This document shows positions 15,799 to 22,785 of a DNA stretch of 36,782 bases, piece after piece (position 1 is the first letter of the stretch; each line of letters starts with the position of its first letter). The notes under the pieces were generated by a model. That model did no database searches. It was not told the origin of the DNA and saw only the letters and a program-made list of their open reading frames with translations. This DNA is from Bradyrhizobium oropedii (GTDB lineage: Bacteria > Pseudomonadota > Alphaproteobacteria > Rhizobiales > Xanthobacteraceae). The stretch covers positions 1 through 36,782 of the forward strand of contig NZ_JACMYO010000072.1 in NCBI RefSeq assembly GCF_020889685.1, written 5' to 3'. The position numbers and the translations under genes were made by a program.

Positions 15799-16776
15799 CT
15801 ACCACGCGATCTGACTGTGTGCGGGCCGGTCGGTGAGGAGTGGCTTGCCGAACAGCGAGGGCACGAGGTCGTCGAGGAAAAGCAGCAATTGGGCCCGGAA
15901 GCCCGGTCCGGTCCCTCCGGCGCGGTTGAGCGGGATGATCGCCTCGGCCGCCACCTGCCAGGTCACGGCGACATAGGCAAAGCCCGGGTTCGCGGTCGCC
16001 GCCGTCGCCTGGCCGCGGGGGCTGTCGAACCTGAATTCGACCAGCGGAACCAGCTGATTCAACGGTTCATCCTTGGGCGGCCCGCCGTCGAAGCGCTTGG
16101 TCAGATAGAGGGTGCTGTACTGGACCGAAAAGCCCCAGTGCAGCGTCTCGACGGCAGGGGAGAGAACGGTGTCGAACCGGCCGGTGACCGGATTGGGCGC
16201 CAGGGCCATGCCGCCGGAGCCGATCGGAACTTCGTCGACGACCGCGGCCGTGACGGCGAATGGCCGCATCCACGACAGCGAATCCGGGAGATCGCCAAAC
16301 CCCTTGCCGAAGAAGATGCCGGGTTGAATCGTATCGGGCGCATCAGCGCCGATCGCGACCGCGCCGGAATGACCAATGCCCCAGGCGAGGCCAATCGAGA
16401 CCAGCATCTCGTGGCGGTTGTCGCGATAGGCCTCGTATTTGAGGCCGATATTGGTCTTGTCGAAGCCCGATGTGCGGCCGGTCGGCCAGCTCTGATGGAC
16501 CCACGAACTGTCGACGGTGAAAGCGAGGCTCGGCGTGAGCAGCCGGGCAAAGGCCCCGTTGATGCGATTCTCGACGACGTCGCTGCCCTGCGCGGGGGAA
16601 CCGAGATAGTTGAAGTTCGGCAGGATGAGTTCGTCGGCGACGGCCGGATCGTCGATGGTCATGGTGCCGGCGAAATAGCGGTTGCCGGCGATGCCGTGCG
16701 CGCCGGCCGATTGCGCCCATAACATCGGCACGATCAGGAGGGCGCCGCTGCGGCATATCGGCTTCATCGACATCAT
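15799..16776 (-). CDS. Putative outer-membrane beta-barrel protein beside a metal sensor
   Basis: 325 residues. The N-terminal signal peptide ends near QSAGAHG. The rest is rich in alternating polar/hydrophobic strands with many aromatic and Gly residues, and the last residue is Trp (SQIAW), the C-terminal aromatic signal typical of outer-membrane barrels. I do not recognise a named family. The start is ATG 16776, or one of the close in-frame ATGs at 16773 and 16767. It is transcribed away from an RcnR-like regulator across an operator at 16804-16824. That suggests nickel- or cobalt-linked expression, possibly for metal movement across the outer membrane. Function is inference from position only. 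Confidence 0.6.
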   Translation of the reverse strand: MMSMKPICRSGALLIVPMLWAQSAGAHGIAGNRYFAGTMTIDDPAVADELILPNFNYLGSPAQGSDVVENRINGAFARLLTPSLAFTVDSSWVHQSWPTGRTSGFDKTNIGLKYEAYRDNRHEMLVSIGLAWGIGHSGAVAIGADAPDTIQPGIFFGKGFGDLPDSLSWMRPFAVTAAVVDEVPIGSGGMALAPNPVTGRFDTVLSPAVETLHWGFSVQYSTLYLTKRFDGGPPKDEPLNQLVPLVEFRFDSPRGQATAATANPGFAYVAVTWQVAAEAIIPLNRAGGTGPGFRAQLLLFLDDLVPSLFGKPLLTDRPAHSQIAW

Positions 16777-16803
16777 TTCGGCCGGCCTTTTGCCGCTTGC
16801 TCG

Positions 16804-16824
16804 ATATAGGGTACCCCCCTATAT
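16804..16824. promoter_or_regulatory. Operator for the RcnR/DmeR-type repressor
   Basis: Perfect 8-bp inverted repeat ATATAGGG and CCCTATAT around TACCC, giving an uninterrupted run of six C. This is the A/T-flanked G/C-tract layout of RcnR/CsoR-family operators, and it resembles the DmeR site described in Rhizobium as I recall it. It lies ten bases before the regulator ATG and 28 bases before the divergent outer-membrane gene, so it could control both. Confidence 0.7.
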
Positions 16825-16833
16825 TAGATCGTC

Positions 16834-17112
16834 ATGTCGCACACGATCAAGAACAAGTCGAAGCTCGTCGGCCGCATCCGGCGCATCAAGGGGCAGGTCG
16901 AGGCGGTCGAACGCGCGCTCGAATCCGAGCTCGGCTGTGCCGACGTCCTGATGCTCGTCGCCTCGGTGCGCGGTGCCGTGAACGGACTGACGGCCGAACT
17001 GCTCGAGGAGCATATCCGTCATCACGTCGTCGATCCCGCGCATGAGAAGGACCCCGCAAAGGCCCAAGGTGCCGCTGATCTGATCGACGTCGTGCGCACC
17101 TATCTCAAGTGA
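16834..17112 (+). CDS. RcnR/DmeR-type nickel/cobalt-sensing repressor (CsoR superfamily)
   Basis: 92 residues, all-alpha CsoR/RcnR fold. It begins MSHTIKNKSKLVGRIRRIKG and ends VVRTYLK, closely like E. coli RcnR (MSHTIRDKQKL start). The metal-ligand fingerprint of RcnR is complete: His3, Cys35, His60 and His64. FrmR relatives lack His64 and CsoR uses different ligands, so Ni/Co sensing is the best call. It would repress from the C-tract operator just upstream and release on metal binding. The expected efflux gene (rcnA or dmeF) is not adjacent. The operator sits so close to the ATG that little room is left for a ribosome site. Confidence 0.85.
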   Translation: MSHTIKNKSKLVGRIRRIKGQVEAVERALESELGCADVLMLVASVRGAVNGLTAELLEEHIRHHVVDPAHEKDPAKAQGAADLIDVVRTYLK

Positions 17113-17130
17113 ACGCGACCAGAAGCGGCC

Positions 17131-17574
17131 TCAGTTGGCGCTGCCGATCAGGCTTTCCAGCAGGCGCTTGAGCTCGGTGGTCGACTTGTCGCCATAGCTC
17201 TCGACGATGTGCTCTTCCTGGCTCACCGCCAGCGAGTTCAGGCGCCGGCACAGCGCCTTGCCGCGGTCGGAGACGAACATCAGCACCTTGCGGCGATCCT
17301 TGGGGTCCTGCACGCGATAGACCAGTGCGTCCGACACCATGCGGTCGATCATCTTGGTCAGCGTCGGATGGTTGAGCAGCACAGCATCCGCAAGCTCGCC
17401 CATCGAGTGGCCGTTGCCGTCGGACAGCACTTTCAGGATGCGCCACTGCTCGACCGGCACGCCTTCCTTGGCCAGCCGCGTCTCCAACTGCCGGTTGATC
17501 TCCCGGTTGGCTTGCGCGAGCAGGTAGGTGAGGTGTTCGGTGATCGGGGAATTTTCTTTCGGCGGTTTAGCCAC
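17131..17574 (-). CDS. MarR-family transcriptional regulator
   Basis: 147 residues with a winged helix-turn-helix. Dimerisation helices surround the DNA-binding core VEQWRILKVLSDGNGHSMGE, LADAVLLNHPTLTKMIDRMV and the wing DPKDRRKVLMFVSDRGKAL. The DxRRK/R wing motif is a MarR hallmark. The start is taken as GTG 17574 (VAKPPKENSP), because the longer frame upstream crosses the divergent promoter region. It is divergent from the amide-binding and amidase operon, and a perfect TTGAATATTCAA palindrome lies between them, so it probably controls that operon and itself. The ligand is unknown; an amide or carboxylate is a reasonable guess. Confidence 0.85.
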   Translation of the reverse strand: MAKPPKENSPITEHLTYLLAQANREINRQLETRLAKEGVPVEQWRILKVLSDGNGHSMGELADAVLLNHPTLTKMIDRMVSDALVYRVQDPKDRRKVLMFVSDRGKALCRRLNSLAVSQEEHIVESYGDKSTTELKRLLESLIGSAN

Positions 17575-17648
17575 GGCGTGAGACCTGGTTCCTGACCCGG
17601 TGAATGAATGTCCGGCAACGCATGCCATTTCTATATGCACTTCAATTG

Positions 17649-17660
17649 TTGAATATTCAA
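17649..17660. promoter_or_regulatory. Palindromic operator candidate for the MarR regulator
   Basis: TTGAATATTCAA is a perfect 12-bp palindrome in an AT-rich patch (17625-17680) inside otherwise GC-rich DNA. A half site, TTCAA, lies just upstream at 17641. It sits 75 bases before the MarR start and 93 before the first AmiC-like gene, which suits a shared MarR operator. Confidence 0.55.
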
Positions 17661-17752
17661 TATTTTCCCCTAGGATATTCCCCCAACCAAAGGGCGGATG
17701 CCGCGACCGCCCGCTGGCTGCGTTGCGTACTGCTTCCCAGACAGGAGTTGGC

Positions 17753-18934
17753 GTGCTCTCGACGGACTCTTTCCAGGCGTATGGCGGCATGCCCGTCGCG
17801 CCGCCGCACCTGTTTCGAAATCCGTCGTCCTGCGCGGCCGATCTCGCTTTGACCGTCAAGCCGGGCTCATTGCGCCGTGGCGGCACCGACAGCAAGCTTC
17901 GGATCGGCAATTTCATCACCTTCTCCGGCGCGCCCGGCATCTGGGGGCCGATCTCCGCCAACAGCGTCATGCTCGCGGTCGCCGAGATCAACCGGGGCGG
18001 CGGCATCCGCGGCCGTGAGGTCGAGTTGTCGATGTACGACGCCGGCGGTCCGATCGACGAGGTCGTGCGCCGCGCCGAGCAGGCGATCGCCTTCGACGAG
18101 ATCGACGTGATCATGGGCTCGCATATCTCGGCGGTCCGCCTCGCGCTGCGCAAGGTCACGAGCGGCCGCATCCCCTATGTCTACACGCCGGTCTATGAGG
18201 GCGGCGAGCGCACGCCCGGCGTGATGGCGATCGGCGAGACGCCGAGCGCCGAAAGCCGCCCGGCGATCCACTGGCTCACCGAAGCCAAGAAGGCACAGCG
18301 CTGGTATTTGATCGGCAGCGACTATGTGTGGCCCTGGCAATCGCACCGCGCGGTGAAGCGCTACATCAAGGAGGCCGGCGGCCAGGTGGTCGGCGAGGAG
18401 TTCGTCCCGCTCGGCGAGGACGATCACGAGCCGCATCTGGCGCGGATCCGCGCCGCCAAGCCCGACGTCGTGCTGATCACCCTGATCGGCACCGACAGCA
18501 TCACCTTCAACCGCGCCTTCGCCGAGGCCGGGCTTGCCGCCGGCACGCTGCGTTACGCGGGCGCGATGGACGAGACCGTGCTGCTCGGCATCGGGCCTGA
18601 CGCGACGGAGAACCTGTTCTGCGCTTCCGGCTATTTCGGCTGCGTCGATTCCCGCGCCAATGACGAGTTCCAGACCAGCTATCGCGCGATGTTCGGGGCG
18701 CATGCGCCGCCGATCGGCTCGGTCGGGCAGTCCAATTATGAGGGGATGCGCTTCCTCGAAGCGGCGGCCAATCGGGCCCGCTCGCTGTCGATGGGGCCGT
18801 TGTCGGCCGCGGCGCGCAACGTCGTCTATGCCGGCGCGCGCGGCACCGTGACCATTCGCGACGGCCGCGCCGAAATGCCGATCTATCTTGCCGAAGCCGA
18901 CGGTCTCGACTTCAATGTGATCAAGACGATCTAG
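17753..18934 (+). CDS. AmiC-like amide-binding protein, first tandem copy, no signal peptide
   Basis: 393 residues of the periplasmic-binding-protein type I fold (AmiC/UrtA group): LRIGNFITFSGAPGIWGPIS, AEINRGGGIRGREVELSMYD, YVYTPVYEGGERTPGVMAIG and LIGSDYVWPWQSHRAVKRYI. AmiC of Pseudomonas is a cytosolic amide sensor that holds the antiterminator AmiR; UrtA homologues are exported. Here the N-terminus (MLSTDSFQAYGGMPVAPPHL) has no hydrophobic signal, so a cytosolic sensor role is favoured. No AmiR/ANTAR gene is seen. The start is GTG 17753, seven bases after AGGAG in a CCAGACAGGAG block that is repeated before the second copy; it gives matching lengths (393 and 394). Confidence 0.85.
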   Translation: MLSTDSFQAYGGMPVAPPHLFRNPSSCAADLALTVKPGSLRRGGTDSKLRIGNFITFSGAPGIWGPISANSVMLAVAEINRGGGIRGREVELSMYDAGGPIDEVVRRAEQAIAFDEIDVIMGSHISAVRLALRKVTSGRIPYVYTPVYEGGERTPGVMAIGETPSAESRPAIHWLTEAKKAQRWYLIGSDYVWPWQSHRAVKRYIKEAGGQVVGEEFVPLGEDDHEPHLARIRAAKPDVVLITLIGTDSITFNRAFAEAGLAAGTLRYAGAMDETVLLGIGPDATENLFCASGYFGCVDSRANDEFQTSYRAMFGAHAPPIGSVGQSNYEGMRFLEAAANRARSLSMGPLSAAARNVVYAGARGTVTIRDGRAEMPIYLAEADGLDFNVIKTI

Positions 18935-18999
18935 CGTGGCACCGTCGCCCGCGGGGGCGATGCCGTGGGGCGGCGTGCCGGTGCCAGACAGGAGCAGGT

Positions 19000-20184
19000 G
19001 TGCATTCGACGCGCAACGTCACGGCAAGAAACCTTCCATTCCCGCCGTCCCTGCTGTTCAGGAACCTGGCGTCGGCGACGTCGGATCGCGTGCTTGCGCC
19101 GATGGATCGTGGCGGCTTCGGACCGCGCGGCGCGCGCAACCGGCTGCGGATCGCCGGCTTCGTCTGTTGCTCCGGTTCGCCCGGGATGTGGGGGCCGGCC
19201 GCGACCTCGAGCGCGCAGCTCGCGGTCGCCGACATCAACCGCCGCGGCGGCATCCTCGGCCGCGAGATCGAGTTCTCGGTCTATGACGCCGGCGGGCCGA
19301 TCGAGGGCGTGCGCGACCGCGCCGAGCAGGCGATCGCGTCCAACGACGTCGATCTCGTCATGGGCATGCACACCAGCGCGGTGCGCGTCGCGCTGCGTAA
19401 CCTGATCACCCGCAGCAGGATCCCCTACATCTACACGCCGGTCTATGAGGGCGGCGAACGGACGCCGGGCGTGATCGCGATCGGCGAGACGCCGCGCTGG
19501 CAGATGCGGCCGTCGATCCACTGGATGGCCGAGGCCAAGCGCGCCTCGCGCTGGTACCTGATCGGCAGCGACTATGTCTGGCCATGGCAGTCGCACCGCG
19601 CGGTGAAGCGCTACATCAAGGAGACCGGCGGCCTCGTGGTCGGCGAGGAGTTCGTGCCGGTCGGCGAGGACGATCACGAGGTACATCTGGAGCGGATCCG
19701 CGCGGCGAAGCCCGACGTCGTGCTAATCTCGCTGATCGGCACCGACAGCGTGACCTTCAACCGCGCCTTCGCCGATGCAGGGCTCGCCCCCAGCACGCTG
19801 CGCCTTGCCGGCTGTTTCGACGAAACCTCGCTGCTCGGCATCGGCGCCGACAAGACCGAGAACCTGTTCTGCGCCTCCGGCTATTTCCCTTCTGTCGGCT
19901 CACGCGATGGCGACGATTTCAGGGACCGCTATCGCGCGATGTTCGGTCCGTTCGCGCCGCCGATCGGGTCATGCGGCGAGGGCGCCTATGAAGGCTTCTG
20001 CCTGCTGGAGGCGGCCGCCAACCGGGCCGGCACGCTGGACACGCGGCCGCTGCTCGCGGCAGCCGACAACCTCGTCTATCGCAGTCCGCGCGGTCCGGTC
20101 ACGGTGCGCAGCGGCCATGCCAGGATGCCGATGTATCTTGCCGAAGCCGACGGCCTCGACTTCAGGGTGATCAAGACGATCTGA
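19000..20184 (+). CDS. AmiC-like amide-binding protein, second tandem copy, no signal peptide
   Basis: 394 residues, clearly a paralogue of the preceding gene over its whole length, with long identical blocks such as GSDYVWPWQSHRAVKRYIKE and ENLFCASGYF. The first 60 residues differ most, and neither copy has a signal peptide. Differences in the ligand-side segments (TPSAESRPAIHW against TPRWQMRPSIHW; AGAMDETVLLGIG against AGCFDETSLLGIG) suggest different ligands or split roles. GTG 19000 follows the same CCAGACAGGAG leader block as copy 1. It lies 65 bases downstream of copy 1 in one transcript. A cytosolic amide or urea-like sensor is the likely function; a surplus transporter subunit is the alternative. 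Confidence 0.85.
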   Translation: MHSTRNVTARNLPFPPSLLFRNLASATSDRVLAPMDRGGFGPRGARNRLRIAGFVCCSGSPGMWGPAATSSAQLAVADINRRGGILGREIEFSVYDAGGPIEGVRDRAEQAIASNDVDLVMGMHTSAVRVALRNLITRSRIPYIYTPVYEGGERTPGVIAIGETPRWQMRPSIHWMAEAKRASRWYLIGSDYVWPWQSHRAVKRYIKETGGLVVGEEFVPVGEDDHEVHLERIRAAKPDVVLISLIGTDSVTFNRAFADAGLAPSTLRLAGCFDETSLLGIGADKTENLFCASGYFPSVGSRDGDDFRDRYRAMFGPFAPPIGSCGEGAYEGFCLLEAAANRAGTLDTRPLLAAADNLVYRSPRGPVTVRSGHARMPMYLAEADGLDFRVIKTI

Positions 20185-20227
20185 GCGAGCGGCGACAGCC
20201 TCGTCGGAAGGTTTTGCGAAATAATAC

Positions 20228-20255
20228 TTGAAAAGGAAAATATTTCCGTTTTCAA
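20228..20255. promoter_or_regulatory. AT-rich inverted repeat before the amidase gene
   Basis: Arms TTGAAAAGGAAA and TTTCCGTTTTCAA pair except for one bulged base, around a short AT core, in the 182-base gap between the second AmiC-like gene and the amidase. The outer TTGAA/TTCAA halves resemble the MarR-type palindrome at 17649. It may be a second operator or an RNA stem in the leader. There is no U-run, so it is not a standard terminator. Confidence 0.45.
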
Positions 20256-20366
20256 TACGGCAACGGGGTGAGCGGTTCGCGCGGAGCAACGCGCAGCTCG
20301 CTGCCCTGCGTCCAGGGATCCGATCCAGGAATCAAATCCAAAGATCAAAAGCTTCAGGAGAGCGCC

Positions 20367-21881
20367 GTGACTGTCGTCCTTCCCACGCCAACGCAACTTC
20401 GTGCCGTCGCCGAGCAGTGCGGCCTGTCACTCACCGAAGAGGACGTGGCCTCGTTCCGCGGCCTGATGCAGGGCTCGATCGATGCCTACAACCTCGTCGC
20501 CGCGATGCCGGACGAGCTGCCCGAAGTGAAATATCCGCGCACGCCCGGCTATCGCCCGGCGCCGGAAGACAACAAGCACAACGCCTGGTACCGCAAGTCG
20601 ACGGTGAAGGGCGCAGCCTCCGGCAAGCTCAAGGGCAAGACGGTCGCGCTGAAGGACAACATCATGCTGGCCGGCGTGCCGATGACCAACGGCTCGTCGA
20701 CGCTGGAAGGCTACATTCCCGATTTCGACGCCACCATCGTCACGCGGATGCTGGATGCCGGCGCCGAGATCGCCGGCAAGGTGCATTGCGAACACTTCTG
20801 CCTGTCCGGCGGCAGCCACACCAACTCTTACGGCGCGGTGCACAATCCGCACAAGATGGGCTACTCGGCCGGCGGCTCGTCGTCGGGCTCCGGCGTCGTG
20901 GTCGCGCTCGGCGAGGTCGACATGGCGATCGGCGGCGATCAGGGCGGCTCGATCCGCATGCCGTCCTCGTTCTGCGGTACCTACGGCATGAAGCCGACCT
21001 GGGGTCTCGTGCCTTACACCGGCATCATGCCGATCGAGATCTACGTCGACCACACCGGTCCGATGACCGCGACGGTGGAAGACAATGCGCTGCTGCTCGA
21101 AGTGCTCGCCGGCGATGACGGTTATGACCCCCGCATCAAGGCGCCGAAGGTCGAGGACTACACCAAGGCGCTGGGCAAGGGCGTCAAGGGCATGAAGATC
21201 GGCATCCTCAAGGAAGGCTTCGAGCAGCCGACCGCGGAAGCCGCCGTGAATGAGAGCGTGCACGAGGCGGCCAAGCGCTTCAAGGATCTCGGCGCCAGCG
21301 TCGAGACGGTATCGATCCCGATGCACATGCTCGGCGGCGCGATCTGGACCCCGATCGGCACCGAAGGCCTGACCCAGACCATGATGTTCGGCGACGGCTA
21401 TGGGCTCAGCCGCGGCGACCTCTATTCCACCTCGCTGATGGATCACCATCGCGGCTGGCGCCGGCAGGCGGACTCGCTGTCCGAGACCACCAAGCTGTTC
21501 ATGCTGCTCGGCACCTACATCAACAACAATTTCGGTCCGCGCTTCTACGGCAAGGCGCTCAACATCTCCCGCCGGCTGACCGCGGCCTACGACAAGGCCT
21601 TCAAGGATTACGATCTGCTGCTGATGCCGACCACGCCGATGAAGGCGACGAAGTTGCCCGAAGCCAACGCCAGCCGCGAGGAATACGTCGCCCGTGCGCT
21701 GGAGATGATCTCGAACACCGCGCCGTTCGACATCACCCATCACCCGGCGATGTCGCTGCCCTGCGGCATGGTCGACGGTCTCCCGGTCGGCCTGATGCTG
21801 GTCGGCCGGATGTTCGAGGAAACCACCATCTACCGCGCCGCGCATGCTTTCGAGCAGGCGGGCGACTGGAAGAAGATGTGA
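20367..21881 (+). CDS. Amidase-signature amidase (aliphatic/aromatic amide hydrolase)
   Basis: 504 residues, cytosolic. The Ser-cisSer-Lys triad of the amidase signature family is intact: K96 (VALKDNIMLAGVPMTNGSST), S171 (SAGGSSSGSG) and S195 (GGDQGGSIRMPSSFCGTYGM). This numbering equals that of the Rhodococcus nitrile-pathway amidases, and the GLVPYTGIMP block agrees. It hydrolyses an amide to ammonia and a carboxylic acid. The start is GTG 20367 after CAGGAG; the longer frame upstream crosses the AT-rich leader. It sits between the AmiC-like genes and an ABC importer, so its substrate is probably what they bind. No nitrile hydratase gene is nearby. GatA is unlikely, as gatB and gatC are absent. 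Confidence 0.93.
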   Translation: MTVVLPTPTQLRAVAEQCGLSLTEEDVASFRGLMQGSIDAYNLVAAMPDELPEVKYPRTPGYRPAPEDNKHNAWYRKSTVKGAASGKLKGKTVALKDNIMLAGVPMTNGSSTLEGYIPDFDATIVTRMLDAGAEIAGKVHCEHFCLSGGSHTNSYGAVHNPHKMGYSAGGSSSGSGVVVALGEVDMAIGGDQGGSIRMPSSFCGTYGMKPTWGLVPYTGIMPIEIYVDHTGPMTATVEDNALLLEVLAGDDGYDPRIKAPKVEDYTKALGKGVKGMKIGILKEGFEQPTAEAAVNESVHEAAKRFKDLGASVETVSIPMHMLGGAIWTPIGTEGLTQTMMFGDGYGLSRGDLYSTSLMDHHRGWRRQADSLSETTKLFMLLGTYINNNFGPRFYGKALNISRRLTAAYDKAFKDYDLLLMPTTPMKATKLPEANASREEYVARALEMISNTAPFDITHHPAMSLPCGMVDGLPVGLMLVGRMFEETTIYRAAHAFEQAGDWKKM

Positions 21882-21923
21882 GGCGCCGCTTGTCGCAGAC
21901 ACAAGGTCGATGGATCGAACACC

Positions 21924-22781
21924 ATGGCTAGCACCTTCGCCGCGGTGTTCGAGATTGTGAGCTTCGGCGCGATCATCGTGCTGGTCGTGCTCGGGCTCGG
22001 CATCATCGCCAGCATGATGGGCATCTTCAACTTCGCGCAGGGCGAATTCGTCCTGCTCGGAGCCTACGTCACCTATCTGGCCTACGCCCATGGCGCGCCG
22101 GTCTGGGCCGGCATGGTCGCGGCGCCCGTCGTAGTCGGCGCGATCGGCTTTGTGCTGGAGGCACTGATCATCAGGCGCTTCTACGCCGCGCCGATCGTGG
22201 CGATGCTCGGTACCTATGCGCTCGGGCTGATCATCCGCGAAAGCGTGCGCGGCCTGATCGGCGGCTTCTATCTCACGGTGCCGGAGCCGATCGGTGGTTC
22301 GATCGACCTCGGCTCGGTCCACATCTCGGCCTGGCGCTTCACCATCATCGTGATCACGCTCTTGGTGATGGGCGGCTGCTATCTGCTGCTGTCGCGCACC
22401 TCTTTCGGGCTTCGGGTCCGTGCCACGCTGGAAAACCCGGCGCTGGCGCGCGCGTCGGGTATCTCGACGCCCTTGATCTACGGCGCGACCTTCGCGTTCG
22501 GCGCGGCGCTGGCCGGGCTTGCCGGCGCGCTGATCGTGCCGGTGTTCAGCCTGTTTGCCGATCTCGGCATCCGCTTCCTGATCCAGGGCTTCGTCGCCGT
22601 GATGGTCGGCGGGGTCGGCTCCTTCATCGGTCCGGTCGCCGGTGCCGGTGTGATCGGCACGCTCAGCGCGGCCCTGCCGTGGGTCATGTCGCCCGTCGTC
22701 GCCGACGTCCTCGTCTTCGTGCTTGCCATTGCCTTCATCAAATTCCGCCCGCAGGGCCTCATATCGGGAAAAGGGGTTTAG
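21924..22781 (+). CDS. ABC transporter permease, LivH/UrtB type
   Basis: 285 residues, inner membrane, about eight helices. The family start GLGIIASMMGIFNFAQGEFVLLGAY and the EAA-like loop with LRVRATLENPALARASGIST are clear, and QGFVAVMVGGVGSFIGPVAGA closes the core. It forms half of the membrane channel with the LivM/UrtC-type permease encoded downstream. It lies 42 bases after the amidase gene. The substrate is inferred from context as a short amide or urea-like compound. UrtB proteins often carry a long periplasmic N-terminal extension; here it is absent, so the LivH-like short form is present. Confidence 0.88.
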   Translation: MASTFAAVFEIVSFGAIIVLVVLGLGIIASMMGIFNFAQGEFVLLGAYVTYLAYAHGAPVWAGMVAAPVVVGAIGFVLEALIIRRFYAAPIVAMLGTYALGLIIRESVRGLIGGFYLTVPEPIGGSIDLGSVHISAWRFTIIVITLLVMGGCYLLLSRTSFGLRVRATLENPALARASGISTPLIYGATFAFGAALAGLAGALIVPVFSLFADLGIRFLIQGFVAVMVGGVGSFIGPVAGAGVIGTLSAALPWVMSPVVADVLVFVLAIAFIKFRPQGLISGKGV

Positions 22782-22785
22782 TCTG

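Noticed and set aside
16834..17112. Formaldehyde sensor FrmR or copper sensor CsoR
   Set aside because: His64 with His3, Cys35 and His60 is the RcnR pattern, and no frmA or copper genes are adjacent.
20367..21881. GatA subunit of the tRNA amidotransferase
   Set aside because: No gatB or gatC nearby, and motifs match nitrile-pathway amidases better.
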